From assembly GCA_027488375.1 (NCBI GenBank), contig JAIYBW010000006.1, positions 1-64,000 on the forward strand: a stretch of DNA of 64,000 nucleotides, in the 5' to 3' direction. Positions 1 to 8,850 of the stretch are shown one piece after another. Positions within the stretch are counted from its first letter, which is position 1. Every line of letters starts with the position of its first letter. The notes beneath the pieces were generated by a model, which was not told the DNA's origin, made no database searches, and was given only the letters and a program-made list of their open reading frames with translations. Source of the stretch: Pseudomonadota bacterium. Lineage in GTDB: Bacteria > Bdellovibrionota > Bacteriovoracia > Bacteriovoracales > Bacteriovoracaceae. The position numbers and the translations under genes are program-made.

Positions 1-58
1 GCTCACTTGCGGCGAAGGTAGTGCCAGGGGAACTTGGTGTCAGAATAGCAAGATGCAC
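1..58 (+). rRNA. rrf: 5S ribosomal RNA, 3' part (partial)
   Basis: The first ~58 bases match the 3' half of a bacterial 5S rRNA. They contain the loop E / helix IV-V pattern GGCGAAGGTAGTGC, then AGGGGAACTTGGTG, then an AGAATAG-type element leading to the closing strand GATGC. The 5' half lies before the window, so pairing of the terminal stem cannot be checked. A strong intrinsic terminator follows within 20 bases, as expected at the end of an rRNA operon. The 16S and 23S genes would lie upstream outside the window. The exact 3' end is uncertain by a few bases. Confidence 0.82.
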
Positions 59-72
59 CCTCCATTTTTATA

Positions 73-102
73 AAAAAAGCCCTCATAAAAGAGGGCTTTT
101 TT
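73..102 (+). terminator. Intrinsic terminator of the rRNA operon
   Basis: A 12-bp stem, AAAAAAGCCCTC (73-84) with GAGGGCTTTTTT (91-102), has a 6-base loop and ends in a U-tract. It sits directly after the 5S sequence. A similar GCCCTC/GAGGGC stem terminates the E1 gene at 56961. Confidence 0.9.
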
Positions 103-157
103 ATTTTGGGGATGTCTTTTTATTTTTGCCCCTACAATGGTCCGACATTTCAATAGC

Positions 158-186
158 TTGCACTTTACAACAGCGCTCCTTACAAT
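158..186 (+). promoter_or_regulatory. Sigma70-type promoter of ftsK, leaderless arrangement
   Basis: The -35 box TTGCAC (158-163) is separated by exactly 17 bases from the -10 box TACAAT (181-186). Transcription would begin about 7 bases after the -10, which is at the A of the ftsK ATG (193). GGAG at 187-190 is only two bases from the ATG, too close for a normal Shine-Dalgarno. The start may therefore be used leaderlessly. Confidence 0.65.
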
Positions 187-192
187 GGAGTT

Positions 193-2523
193 ATGCAAAA
201 AAAAATCATTAAAATTCAACTCTACTCTCTTTTTATCTTAACCACTCTTAATCTCATTTATTTTTATTATCGAGATGCACTTCCTGATAACTACTACGAA
301 ATTACCTCCACAAATTCTTCAATTAATTTTTTTACCTATTATCTTTTCACATTATTAGCAAATTTTGGTTATTGGTGTGGAATATGGATCACATTATCCT
401 TTGTAGTTTTTGCCATTCTCAATTCATTTGTTTTGAATAAAAAGACTGATTTCAAAAATCAAATTGTTATATTGGCCCTCTTGCCATTCACCTTTTTTCT
501 AACTTATCTCATTCTTCCTGAGGCCGTTGGGGAAGGTCTTTTCTTTCTTATCAAAGAAAACCTTTCGACACTAAGTATCCTATTTTCAATTTTCCTTTTT
601 GGAGCGAGTTTTTATTATCTTGTGTCGGAAAAACATTTCTTTAAGACTTGCCGCTCACTTTCAAAAACATTCAATGAAATCCTGAACACTTTAAAAGAAT
701 TTGATTACGAAAAATTCACAAAAACTGATTGGAAAAAATCATTACAATCTTTATTAGAAAAACCAAAGTTATGGATCCATCAATTTAGATCATCAGAAGC
801 AGTTCAAATTCCTGCGTCTGTACCAAAAAAATTTAAAATGCCTATTGAGCCAGTGATCGAAGAGTCAGAAATTGAAGCAGATGAAGCTATTGAACAAGAG
901 GTCGACGAGGTTGAAGCTTTTGAAGAACTTGAATTCAATGACTCTGAGATTGATGAGGAAGTCACTGAACTAGAAGAAGATGAAATACCTTTTGTTAATG
1001 TTAAAACCAAACAAGATGATAAGTTTTTTGAAAGTGAAGAGCTTATTGATTGTATTGCTATAAAAAATCAGCCCCATCAGTTTCATGATCCTGATAATAT
1101 TTATTTTGAAACAATCGCTCGTGCAATCGAAGAAAAACTTAAAGAGTTTCATATCACGGCCCACATTATAAATGTTCTTAAGGGCCCGGTTGTTGATACC
1201 TTTGAACTTGAACTCGGGGCTGGTGTTAAGGTAGCCGGTGTCATTAATCGAACTGATGATCTCTCTCTCGCTTTGAAAGGTGCACCCATCCGTATGGTCT
1301 ATCCAATGAAAGGGAGAACGACAATCGGTCTCGAAGTTCCTAGAAATCCAAGAGCTCTGATTTATCTTGATGAAGTGCTAAGCTCTCCGTCCTTTAAAAA
1401 CTCAACTCATCGATTACCAATCGCCATGGGAAGAGATGCTTATGGTGAAGCATCCTTCATTGATCTTGCATCAACACCACACTTTTTAGTTGCTGGTACA
1501 ACGGGATCAGGTAAATCCGTTTTTGTGAATACACTACTTGTTTCACTTATTATTAAGTTATCACCAAAAAAACTGCGTCTTATACTCATTGACCCTAAAC
1601 AACTTGAACTTGCTTTATACGCCAGTTTACCGCACTTAGTGATGCCAGTCGTAACAGATCCAGAAATTGCTTCCATATCACTGATGTGGGCGATTGAAGA
1701 AATGGAAAGAAGATATTCGATTCTAAAAGATTTTGGAGTTAAGAATATCGAAGGTTTTAACAAAAAAATCCAGATTGCTGGGCCAGAGTTAACTTGTAAA
1801 ATTAACAAGTATTATCCAGATGCGGAGACTCAAGATTTTGAACTCCCTTACATTGTTATTATTGTAGATGAGTTTGCAGATTTAAAACTTTCAAAATCTG
1901 GATCAGCGATTGAGACATCAATTTCAAGACTAGCAGCGAAGGCCAGAGCTTCTGGAATTCATATTGTACTTGCCACTCAACGTCCGTCTACCGATGTCAT
2001 CACAGGAGTTATTAAGGCGAATTTCCCAACCAGAGTGGCCTTCAGAGTGACGACGAATATGGATTCAAGAGTTATTCTTGATACTATGGGAGCAGAAAAG
2101 CTATTAGGGAAAGGGGACATGCTCTATAAACAAGGTATTGAAACCTTGCGTATGCACTCGGCCTACGTAGATGAAGAAGAGATTGATAAATTAGTTCAGA
2201 AATTAGCGAGTCTTCCGATTCAATATGACACAGGTGCTATGGAGTTCATCCAAAATAATGGAGTCTCTGATGACGATGTTGAAGGGATAACTACTGATGG
2301 CGAGGGTGGTGGTCTAAAAGATGAAAAATACGATGAGGCTGTGCGATGTGTTGCGACTCATCGATTGGCCAGTGCCTCCATGCTTCAGCGCCGCTTAGGT
2401 GTGGGTTATAATAGGGCCGCTAACTTAATTGAAGAGATGGAGCGTCATGGCGTGGTTGGACCTGCTCAAGGTTCAAAACCAAGAAAGGTTTTAATCCCGC
2501 CACCAAGTGATTCAACGCCTTAA
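193..2523 (+). CDS. ftsK: DNA translocase FtsK
   Basis: FtsK is a hexameric DNA pump that clears chromosome termini through the division septum and activates XerCD. The 776-residue protein has hydrophobic N-terminal membrane segments (about residues 8-150). A strongly acidic linker follows (about 215-275, almost all Glu/Asp). The RecA-like motor has Walker A GTTGSGKS (Lys441) and Walker B IIVDEFADL (about 555). The C-terminal winged-helix gamma domain (about 715-770) would read KOPS sites. Length is normal for short FtsK proteins. The gene stands alone between the rRNA operon and rpsB. Its ATG lies at the predicted transcription start of a good promoter and has no well-spaced ribosome-binding site. 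Confidence 0.95.
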   Translation: MQKKIIKIQLYSLFILTTLNLIYFYYRDALPDNYYEITSTNSSINFFTYYLFTLLANFGYWCGIWITLSFVVFAILNSFVLNKKTDFKNQIVILALLPFTFFLTYLILPEAVGEGLFFLIKENLSTLSILFSIFLFGASFYYLVSEKHFFKTCRSLSKTFNEILNTLKEFDYEKFTKTDWKKSLQSLLEKPKLWIHQFRSSEAVQIPASVPKKFKMPIEPVIEESEIEADEAIEQEVDEVEAFEELEFNDSEIDEEVTELEEDEIPFVNVKTKQDDKFFESEELIDCIAIKNQPHQFHDPDNIYFETIARAIEEKLKEFHITAHIINVLKGPVVDTFELELGAGVKVAGVINRTDDLSLALKGAPIRMVYPMKGRTTIGLEVPRNPRALIYLDEVLSSPSFKNSTHRLPIAMGRDAYGEASFIDLASTPHFLVAGTTGSGKSVFVNTLLVSLIIKLSPKKLRLILIDPKQLELALYASLPHLVMPVVTDPEIASISLMWAIEEMERRYSILKDFGVKNIEGFNKKIQIAGPELTCKINKYYPDAETQDFELPYIVIIVDEFADLKLSKSGSAIETSISRLAAKARASGIHIVLATQRPSTDVITGVIKANFPTRVAFRVTTNMDSRVILDTMGAEKLLGKGDMLYKQGIETLRMHSAYVDEEEIDKLVQKLASLPIQYDTGAMEFIQNNGVSDDDVEGITTDGEGGGLKDEKYDEAVRCVATHRLASASMLQRRLGVGYNRAANLIEEMERHGVVGPAQGSKPRKVLIPPPSDSTP

Positions 2524-2580
2524 TATTCTTGCGATAACTCTGATCGCATGCTATTAACTTCTGACCATTTATTTAACCAT

Positions 2581-2602
2581 CTCCTCTCTTTTTAGAGAGG
2601 AG
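2581..2602 (+). terminator. Perfect hairpin after ftsK, possible terminator
   Basis: CTCCTCTCT (2581-2589) pairs with AGAGAGGAG (2594-2602) across a 4-base loop. No U-tract follows on this strand, so it is a weak terminator candidate. It may instead stabilise the ftsK 3' end or belong to the rpsB leader region. Confidence 0.4.
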
Positions 2603-2609
2603 AAATCTA

Positions 2610-2674
2610 ATCACTTTAATTGGTTGGTCCAGCATAGTGCTGGCTAAAAGTGATTCGATAGAACCACCAAGGAG
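2610..2674 (+). promoter_or_regulatory. Structured rpsB leader (candidate S2-responsive RNA)
   Basis: Two nested stems precede rpsB. The outer one is ATCACTTT (2610-2617) with AAAGTGAT (2647-2654). The inner one is CCAGCA (2629-2634) with TGCTGG (2638-2643). TTGGT (2620-2624) between the stems can also pair with ACCAA (2666-2670), which touches the Shine-Dalgarno AAGGAG (2669-2674); this would form a pseudoknot. Autoregulatory S2 leader RNAs are known upstream of rpsB in other bacteria. That this one works the same way is inference. Confidence 0.5.
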
Positions 2675-2679
2675 TTCTC

Positions 2680-3474
2680 ATGTCTAAGTTATCAGTCAAG
2701 CAATTGCTTGAGGCCGGCGCCCACTTCGGTCACCAAACACACAAGTGGAATCCAAAGATGAAAAAATATGTTTACGGTGAACGTAACGGTATTTACATCA
2801 TCGATCTTCAACAAACTCTTCCTCTTGCTGAAAAAGCTTATGAGTTTTTGAAGAAAACTTCTCAGTCTGGAAAATCAGTTCTTTTCGTTGGAACAAAAAG
2901 ACAAGCTTCAGACATGGTTAAGAAAACAGCTGAAAACTGTGGCTCTTATCACGTAACTTCTCGTTGGTTAGGTGGAATGCTTACAAATTACAAAACTATC
3001 GCTCTTTCAATTGATAAACTACGTAAAGTAGAAAAAATGAAAGAAAATGGTGATTTCAAACTTCTTACTAAAAAAGAGCAATCTAATATTGAGAAAGAAG
3101 TTGAAAAACTTGAGAAGAACCTTGGTGGGATTAAGAATATGAGAAAGCTTCCAGGAGCTATTTTCATCATCGATCCAAACAATGAGCATATTGCTGTAAA
3201 AGAAGCAAACGTTCTTGGTATTCCAGTTGTTGCTGTTACAGATACAAACTGTGATCCTACAGGAATCGAGTATGTTGTTCCAGGTAACGACGATGCTCTT
3301 AAATCAATCACTCTTTTCTTGGACTACTTCTCAAACGCAATTGTTGAAGGTGGTGCAAAAGCTCGTAAAGATGATGGTTCAGATGCTAACCGTGATCTTG
3401 ATCTTGAAAGTGAAATCCTTGCTAAATATGAGAAGGATATCGATCTTCAAGGTGAAGAGGAAACTGAAGAATAA
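2680..3474 (+). CDS. rpsB: 30S ribosomal protein S2
   Basis: S2 is a late-assembling protein of the small ribosomal subunit and contacts S1 and 16S rRNA. The 264-residue product opens with the family pattern LLEAGAHFGHQTHKWNPKM. It carries the FVGTKRQA, TSRWLGGMLTN and DTNCDP blocks in the expected order. The C-terminus ends in an acidic tail. A clear AAGGAG lies 5 bases before the ATG. The gene heads the conserved rpsB-tsf-pyrH-frr cluster, and a structured leader upstream suggests feedback control. Confidence 0.98.
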   Translation: MSKLSVKQLLEAGAHFGHQTHKWNPKMKKYVYGERNGIYIIDLQQTLPLAEKAYEFLKKTSQSGKSVLFVGTKRQASDMVKKTAENCGSYHVTSRWLGGMLTNYKTIALSIDKLRKVEKMKENGDFKLLTKKEQSNIEKEVEKLEKNLGGIKNMRKLPGAIFIIDPNNEHIAVKEANVLGIPVVAVTDTNCDPTGIEYVVPGNDDALKSITLFLDYFSNAIVEGGAKARKDDGSDANRDLDLESEILAKYEKDIDLQGEEETEE

Positions 3475-3500
3475 TTTTGAATTAACTAAGGATTACGACC

Positions 3501-4421
3501 ATGGCCTATACAGCTACTGATGTTAAAAATTTACGTGAATCAACTGGTGCAGGAATGATGGACTGTAAAAAAGCTCTTGATGAGTGTGCTGGTGATTTTC
3601 AAAAAGCAGTTGATTACCTTCGTGCAAAAGGTCTAGCTGCAGCCGCTAAGAAGCAATCACGTGTTGCTGCTGAAGGTTTAGTTCAGACTATTGTTAAAGG
3701 GAAACTTGCTTCAGTTGTAGAAGTTAACTGTGAAACTGATTTCGTGGCAAAAAATGATGACTTTATTAGCTTTACTAATGCTTGTGCTAATATCGCAGTA
3801 GATGCCAACATTAATTCGGTAGAAGCTCTTCTCGCAGCTAAAACACCAAATGGTTTAACTGTTAAAGATAATATCTCTGAATTAACAATCAAGATCGGTG
3901 AAAAAATTGATGTTCGTCGTGTTCAAGTTGAAAAACTTGATGGTAACGGCATGATTGGTTCATACGTTCACTCAGGAAAAATTGGTGTTCTTTGTAAAGT
4001 TGAGACAGATAAAGATGTAAACAGTAATGAAGCATTTAAGGATCTTGTAAAAGACCTTTGTATGCAAATTGCTGCTGCTAATCCTCAGTTCCTTAATGCC
4101 AATGAAATTGATGAAAATTTCAAAGCTAAAGAAGCTGAAATTTATGCTGCTCAATTAAAAGAGCAAGGTAAGCCAGAAGCGATGATTCCAAATATTGTTA
4201 AAGGTAAACTTGCGAAGCTTGCTTCTGAAGTTTGTCTTTATGAGCAATCATTTGTTAAAGATCCGGATACAACAATTGGTAAACTAATTGAAGCAACTGC
4301 AAAAACAGTTGGTGCCACAATTAAGGTTGCTAAATTCACAAAGTTCAATCTTGGTGAAGGTATCCAGAAAAAAGAAGACAACTTCGCTGAGGAAGTTGCC
4401 AAGATGACTGGGCAAAATTAA
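3501..4421 (+). CDS. tsf: Translation elongation factor Ts
   Basis: EF-Ts is the nucleotide exchange factor that regenerates EF-Tu-GTP. The 306-residue protein begins with the UBA-like domain (LRESTGAGMMDCKKAL, about residues 10-26). The characteristic VNCETDFVAKN block follows at about 75-85, and then the two-part core domain. Length is normal. AAGGA lies 8 bases upstream of the ATG. It is 26 bases downstream of rpsB and probably cotranscribed. A long hairpin separates it from pyrH. Confidence 0.98.
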   Translation: MAYTATDVKNLRESTGAGMMDCKKALDECAGDFQKAVDYLRAKGLAAAAKKQSRVAAEGLVQTIVKGKLASVVEVNCETDFVAKNDDFISFTNACANIAVDANINSVEALLAAKTPNGLTVKDNISELTIKIGEKIDVRRVQVEKLDGNGMIGSYVHSGKIGVLCKVETDKDVNSNEAFKDLVKDLCMQIAAANPQFLNANEIDENFKAKEAEIYAAQLKEQGKPEAMIPNIVKGKLAKLASEVCLYEQSFVKDPDTTIGKLIEATAKTVGATIKVAKFTKFNLGEGIQKKEDNFAEEVAKMTGQN

Positions 4422-4441
4422 TTTTTTAAATTGTTTCAATG

Positions 4442-4469
4442 AAGAGGGGACTTTTAAAAGTCCCCTCTT
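4442..4469 (+). terminator. 28-base perfect palindrome between tsf and pyrH
   Basis: AAGAGGGGACTTTT (4442-4455) is followed directly by its reverse complement (4456-4469). As RNA it folds into a GC-rich stem with a small loop. Only a weak U-rich stretch follows (TTACTATTT). It may act as a partial terminator, letting rpsB-tsf be expressed more strongly than pyrH, or as an RNA processing site. Confidence 0.55.
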
Positions 4470-4487
4470 ACTATTTAAAGGTGTCGC

Positions 4488-5201
4488 ATGAAATATAATC
4501 GTGTTTTGATTAAGCTTTCTGGTGAAGCCCTTGCTGGTGATCAGGGAAATGGTATCTCTGGAGAGATTTTAAATAAAATAAGTTCTGAAATTGCGGCCCT
4601 ACATAAAACGGGATGCGAGATCGCCATTGTTGTTGGTGGAGGAAATATTCACCGTGGAGTTGCTGGAGCAACATCGGGTATGGATCGCGCCACTTCTGAT
4701 TATATGGGCATGATGGCAACAGTGATTAATTCGCTTGCTCTCCAAGATGCTCTTGAAAGAAAAAATGTCTACACTCGCGTACTCTCTGCGATTGCTATGC
4801 AGGAAGTTGCTGAACCTTATATTCGTCGCCGTGCTGTCCGCCACCTTGAGAAAAAACGTGTGGTGATTTTTGCTGCAGGAACGGGGAACCCATATTTTAC
4901 AACGGATACAACAGCTGCTTTAAGAGCGAATGAGATTCATGCTGATCTCATCATGAAGGCCACAAAAGTAGATGGGATTTATGATAAAGATCCTATGAAA
5001 TTTAAAGACGCAAAGAAATTCGAAAAGCTTTCTTATATTGAAGTCCTTAACAAAGAAATTAAAGTGATGGACTCTACTGCCATTACTCTTTGCATGGATA
5101 ATAGTATGGATATCGTTGTTTTTAATATGTTTGAAGAAGGTAATATCGCTAGAGTCGTTAATGGTGAAAACATCGGAACGCTTGTAACTAAAAAAATGTA
5201 A
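4488..5201 (+). CDS. pyrH: UMP kinase
   Basis: PyrH phosphorylates UMP to UDP with ATP in pyrimidine nucleotide synthesis. The 237-residue amino-acid-kinase-fold protein starts with the phosphate-binding strand [11 protein letters not shown]. It has the GGGNIHRG motif (about residues 49-56), the [17 protein letters not shown] segment, and the [10 protein letters not shown] motif. All are standard for bacterial UMP kinase. AAAGGTG precedes the ATG. Its stop codon overlaps the Shine-Dalgarno of frr (TAAGGAG), so the two genes are likely translationally coupled. Confidence 0.97.
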   Translation: MKYNRVLIKLSGEALAGDQGNGISGEILNKISSEIAALHKTGCEIAIVVGGGNIHRGVAGATSGMDRATSDYMGMMATVINSLALQDALERKNVYTRVLSAIAMQEVAEPYIRRRAVRHLEKKRVVIFAAGTGNPYFTTDTTAALRANEIHADLIMKATKVDGIYDKDPMKFKDAKKFEKLSYIEVLNKEIKVMDSTAITLCMDNSMDIVVFNMFEEGNIARVVNGENIGTLVTKKM

Positions 5202-5213
5202 GGAGATCATTTT

Positions 5214-5771
5214 ATGATGAAAGAATTAAAACCAATCCTTGATGATCATATGAATAAGGCGATTAAATCGCTGCAAAACCAAATGTCAAAAGTCAGAACT
5301 GGCCGTGCAACAGCAGCCGTTCTGGACGGAATTATGGCAGACTATTATGGTACGGCCACTCCAATTAAAAATATGGGGCAGATTTCTACTCCTGAAGCGC
5401 GTCTCCTTCAAATTCAACCTTTTGATAAAACTCTCATCCCTGCTATTGAAAAAGCTATCCTTGGTGCCAACATTGGTCTTACTCCAGGAAACGATGGTAA
5501 TTTTATCAGAATCTCATTTCCTGCTTTAACAGAAGATAAACGTAAAGCTTTTGTAAAAGATGTAAAAAAAATGGGAGAGGACGCAAAGGTTGCGATTAGA
5601 AATGTAAGACGTGACCAAAACGACAAAGTGAAAGCTAACGAAAAAGATAAGAAAATTTCTGAAGACGAATCCAAAAAAATCCAAGAAGAAATTCAAAAGA
5701 TTACAGATAACTTTATTAAAGAAGTTGATAAAATTGTCGAAGCTAAAGAAAAAGAATTAATGACTGTCTAA
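5214..5771 (+). CDS. frr: Ribosome recycling factor
   Basis: RRF splits post-termination ribosomes together with EF-G. The 185-residue protein has the family's opening helix with KVRTGRATAAVLDGI (about residues 25-39). It also has the tip domain with PFDKTLIPAIEKAI, and the long C-terminal helices with VRRDQNDKVK. Two adjacent ATGs are possible; the first is spaced 7 bases from AAGGAGA. Length is normal. It is followed by uppS with one base between. Confidence 0.97.
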   Translation: MMKELKPILDDHMNKAIKSLQNQMSKVRTGRATAAVLDGIMADYYGTATPIKNMGQISTPEARLLQIQPFDKTLIPAIEKAILGANIGLTPGNDGNFIRISFPALTEDKRKAFVKDVKKMGEDAKVAIRNVRRDQNDKVKANEKDKKISEDESKKIQEEIQKITDNFIKEVDKIVEAKEKELMTV

Positions 5772-5772
5772 T

Positions 5773-6474
5773 ATGTCTGCAATTAAACATGTCGCTATTA
5801 TCATGGATGGAAATGGTCGCTGGGCAAAACAGCGCCTGAGACCTCGCATCTGGGGACATGTTCGCGGCTCATCTGTTGTAAGTGATATTGTACAAGCAGC
5901 AGATGACAACGGAATTAAATCATTAACTCTTTATGCCTTTTCGACTGAAAATTGGAACCGACCAAAAGATGAGGTTTTCTCCCTCTTTAAACTATTAAAA
6001 AAGTTTTTGCAGAAAGAGAAAAATAGAATCATCGCCAATAACATCAGTTTTAAAGTTATTGGGGAAATTCAAAATTTGCCTCAAGAAACGATATCTATGA
6101 TCAAAGAAGTTGAAGAATTAACAAGTCGTGCGACTGGTTTAAATTTAACATTTGCCTTTGGTTATGGAGGAAGAGCTGAAATCATACAGGCCTTCAATGC
6201 CTTTGCATTAAAGTATCCAGGTCAAACATTAAAAGAAAGCCAGTTAAATCAATATTTTTACCGCCCTGAAATTGGTGATGTGGATCTTATGATTCGTACT
6301 GGCGGTGAAAAAAGAATTTCAAATTTTCTCCTTTGGCAGATGGCCTACGCTGAACTGTATTTTACAGATACAAAATGGCCTGATTTTACACCAAAAGAAT
6401 TTAAAAATATTCTTCAAGAAGTCTCTAAAAGAGAGCGTCGTTTTGGGAATATTAATCAGGATTCAGATGTCTAA
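5773..6474 (+). CDS. uppS: Undecaprenyl diphosphate synthase
   Basis: This cis-prenyltransferase makes C55-PP, the lipid carrier for peptidoglycan and surface polysaccharides. The 233-residue protein shows the signature IMDGNGRWAKQR (about residues 9-20, catalytic Asp in DGNGRW), followed by GH and RGS. It also has STENWNRP, and the C-terminal IRTGGEKRISNFLLWQ and AYAELYF blocks. No ribosome-binding site is visible and only one base separates it from frr, so translation probably depends on coupling. Its last 8 bases overlap cdsA. Confidence 0.95.
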   Translation: MSAIKHVAIIMDGNGRWAKQRLRPRIWGHVRGSSVVSDIVQAADDNGIKSLTLYAFSTENWNRPKDEVFSLFKLLKKFLQKEKNRIIANNISFKVIGEIQNLPQETISMIKEVEELTSRATGLNLTFAFGYGGRAEIIQAFNAFALKYPGQTLKESQLNQYFYRPEIGDVDLMIRTGGEKRISNFLLWQMAYAELYFTDTKWPDFTPKEFKNILQEVSKRERRFGNINQDSDV

Positions 6475-7288
6475 TACAAAGATTCGAATTATTTCAGGTA
6501 TCGTTTTAATCTTTTTAGTCTTTGGTTGCCTCTATGCAGGAACTATTGCGTCGTTGATCCTTATGGGTCTTATTGGTGTATTTGTCATCGATGAATTGAT
6601 CGTTAACTTTTATCATCAACGTCGTTTTTCAAAAAGATATCTTCTGTCTCAATCACTCTACACCTTGGGATACTTCTTTTTTAATTTTTATCAAATTAGT
6701 AAATCGTCTTTTAATTTTTGGAATTCCCTCGGAATAGTGCTCAATTTGTTGTTAATGCTTTATCTCTTTCTCGTTTATAAAAAATCAGACTTGCTTATCA
6801 AAGTTTTTAGGGCCACTTCTTGGATTACTGGCTTTATCATACTTATTCCTCTTATTTCTTTAAGCTCGATAGTTCATATTAAAGATTGGCAATTATTCAT
6901 CATTGGTCTTTTGATTTTGAATTTTATGGTGGATACCGCGGCTTACTTTACTGGTAAGAAGTTTGGCCGTCATAAATTATGGGAGTCCGTAAGCCCGAAA
7001 AAGACAATTGAAGGGGCCATTGGTGGAGTCTTCTTTTCAGTACTTGCCACTTCATTTTATTGGAAAAAATATATTTCAGAAGTGACTCCATTAACTATTT
7101 TATTTTTTACACTAGTTGCTTGTAGTTCACAGCTTGGTGATTTAGTTCAATCAAAACTTAAAAGGCAGTTTGAAATCAAAGATAGTTCATCACTCATTCC
7201 TGGCCATGGTGGAGTTTACGATAGAGTGGATAGTCTATTATTCGTTGCACCTTTTTATGCCTTTTATTTAATGGCCAATTTTCAATAA
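6467..7288 (+). CDS. cdsA: Phosphatidate cytidylyltransferase
   Basis: CdsA makes CDP-diacylglycerol from phosphatidate and CTP at the inner membrane. The reading frame is open further upstream, but the ATG at 6467 (MSNTKIRIISGIVL) gives a 273-residue protein of normal length, starting before the first membrane helix. About seven hydrophobic segments are visible. The C-terminal signature holds the conserved KR...KD...PGHGG...DR.D pattern (about residues 230-262). The start overlaps the uppS stop region, so the genes are coupled. Its product is the substrate for the pssA product encoded downstream. Confidence 0.93.
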   Translation: MSNTKIRIISGIVLIFLVFGCLYAGTIASLILMGLIGVFVIDELIVNFYHQRRFSKRYLLSQSLYTLGYFFFNFYQISKSSFNFWNSLGIVLNLLLMLYLFLVYKKSDLLIKVFRATSWITGFIILIPLISLSSIVHIKDWQLFIIGLLILNFMVDTAAYFTGKKFGRHKLWESVSPKKTIEGAIGGVFFSVLATSFYWKKYISEVTPLTILFFTLVACSSQLGDLVQSKLKRQFEIKDSSSLIPGHGGVYDRVDSLLFVAPFYAFYLMANFQ

Positions 7289-7297
7289 GGATTAATC

Positions 7298-8848
7298 ATG
7301 CTTCAAGGTATTCTTATATTTGTAATTTTTCTTGGCCCTCTTATCTTCTTTCATGAATTAGGGCATTTCTTTTTTGCAAGATTCTTCGGCGTTAAAGTTG
7401 AAGTTTTTTCAATTGGTTTTGGACCTAAAGTTTTTAAGCATGTTAGGAATGGAACTGAATACGCACTGTCAATTATCCCGCTTGGTGGGTATGTAAAAAT
7501 GTTTGGCGATGATCCGTTTTCAGAAGTTCAACTTACTGAAGAGGAAAAGAAAGTTGCCTTCAACCATAAGTCTAAATGGGCCAGGTTCTGGATTGTATTT
7601 GGTGGACCTCTTGCAAATTTGATTTTGGCCTATTTTCTTTATGTTGGTCTTTTGACTGGTGGAGAGAAAGTTCCTGAAACTAAAGTGGGAGTTGTGACTG
7701 AGAAGTCTATACTTTATACAAAAGGCTTGAGGACTGGAGATATTTTAACTGGCATCAATGATGAAAAGGTCGTCAGTTTTGATGATTTTAACATCAAAGG
7801 TTCTAAGATTGAGACGGTTAAAGTTACTCGTCAAGGTCAAGAACTCCAACTAACTGTAGGTATGGGGCTTGAAGACTTTATTCACGAATTTGTAGGTTTA
7901 GTTTCTGTTGTTAAGCGGCCTGTCGTTATCAATAAGAATAATGAAAAGTTTTATATTTCTCTTACTCAAAAACCAATGGTCCCAACAGGTTCATTTGAAG
8001 AAATAGCGTCCTCTTTTAAGGGCTCTGCCTATTTGTATAGCTATACAAACGATGGGGATAAGATCATCCTCGATCACGCTAGTGAATCTGTCATTAATGC
8101 TACTCCTGGGGTTGATCTCGCTGATTTGCTTTTGAAAATGGAATTTTACCCAATCGACTTGAGTGTAAAAAATGTTGTCATGTCTTCTCCCGCTGATGGG
8201 GCAGGAATTAAAAAAGGTGATGTCCTTCTAAAATTAGATAATCAGCCTTTGAAAAGTTTTGAGGAGCTTCGACTTTATCTTCAAAAATTAGATGAAGGAA
8301 AGGCTGTTGAGATAACTTTTTTATCTAAGGGTGTTGAAGTTAAAAAGAATGTTATTCCTCAAGTTAAAGAAATTGATAAGAAAAAAACAAAGCTTATCGG
8401 ACTAGAAAGTGCTGTTGAGTATTTACCACCTAAACTGGTCATCGCAAAATCCGAAAGTTTTGGTGCTTCTTTAATCGGTGCTTTTTCTAGGACTTGGGAT
8501 GGGATTGTAAAAACTTTTGGTGGTTATAAAAAATTAATCACAAGAGAAGTATCACTTAATAATATTGGTGGTCCACTTGCCATTGGTAAGGTCGCAGCTG
8601 ATTCATTTAATATCAGTCTATCAATGTTTTTTAGATTGATGGCGATTATTTCAATTAATTTGGGAGTGATTAATTTATTTCCTATCCCAGTTCTTGATGG
8701 TGGTCATATTATGTTTCTCGTTTTTGAAACTATTAATAGAGGACCTCTTTCGAGGAGAAAACTAGAGATTGCTCAGAGATTTGGGCTCTCAATTTTATTC
8801 CTTTTATTATTTGTGGCCCTCTTTAACGATTTCTCAAGACTATTTTAA
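7298..8848 (+). CDS. rseP: RIP site-2 zinc metalloprotease, RseP family
   Basis: RseP cuts transmembrane anti-sigma factors and remnant signal peptides inside the inner membrane. The 516-residue protein has the zinc-binding HELGH in the first membrane helix (about residues 20-24). It has the GGYVKMFGDDP segment, two periplasmic PDZ-like regions (about 125-200 and 285-355), and the second zinc site NLFPIPVLDGGH near residue 470. It is somewhat longer than E. coli RseP (450), with extra sequence in the periplasmic part. AAGGA precedes the ATG. dxr, which commonly lies between cdsA and rseP, is absent here. Confidence 0.93.
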   Translation: MLQGILIFVIFLGPLIFFHELGHFFFARFFGVKVEVFSIGFGPKVFKHVRNGTEYALSIIPLGGYVKMFGDDPFSEVQLTEEEKKVAFNHKSKWARFWIVFGGPLANLILAYFLYVGLLTGGEKVPETKVGVVTEKSILYTKGLRTGDILTGINDEKVVSFDDFNIKGSKIETVKVTRQGQELQLTVGMGLEDFIHEFVGLVSVVKRPVVINKNNEKFYISLTQKPMVPTGSFEEIASSFKGSAYLYSYTNDGDKIILDHASESVINATPGVDLADLLLKMEFYPIDLSVKNVVMSSPADGAGIKKGDVLLKLDNQPLKSFEELRLYLQKLDEGKAVEITFLSKGVEVKKNVIPQVKEIDKKKTKLIGLESAVEYLPPKLVIAKSESFGASLIGAFSRTWDGIVKTFGGYKKLITREVSLNNIGGPLAIGKVAADSFNISLSMFFRLMAIISINLGVINLFPIPVLDGGHIMFLVFETINRGPLSRRKLEIAQRFGLSILFLLLFVALFNDFSRLF

Positions 8849-8850
8849 AT

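Noticed and set aside
21-212. A 63-codon open frame across the window start
   Set aside because: It runs through the 5S rRNA end, the terminator and the ftsK promoter, and its product is not protein-like.
804-1010. Ser-rich antisense frame inside ftsK
   Set aside because: It is the complement of the Glu/Asp-rich linker codons (GAA/GAG read as TTC/CTC or TCT), a composition artefact.
6305-6466. N-terminal extension of cdsA inside uppS
   Set aside because: The extra 54 residues read as the out-of-frame uppS sequence. The ATG at 6467 gives a normal CdsA length and start.
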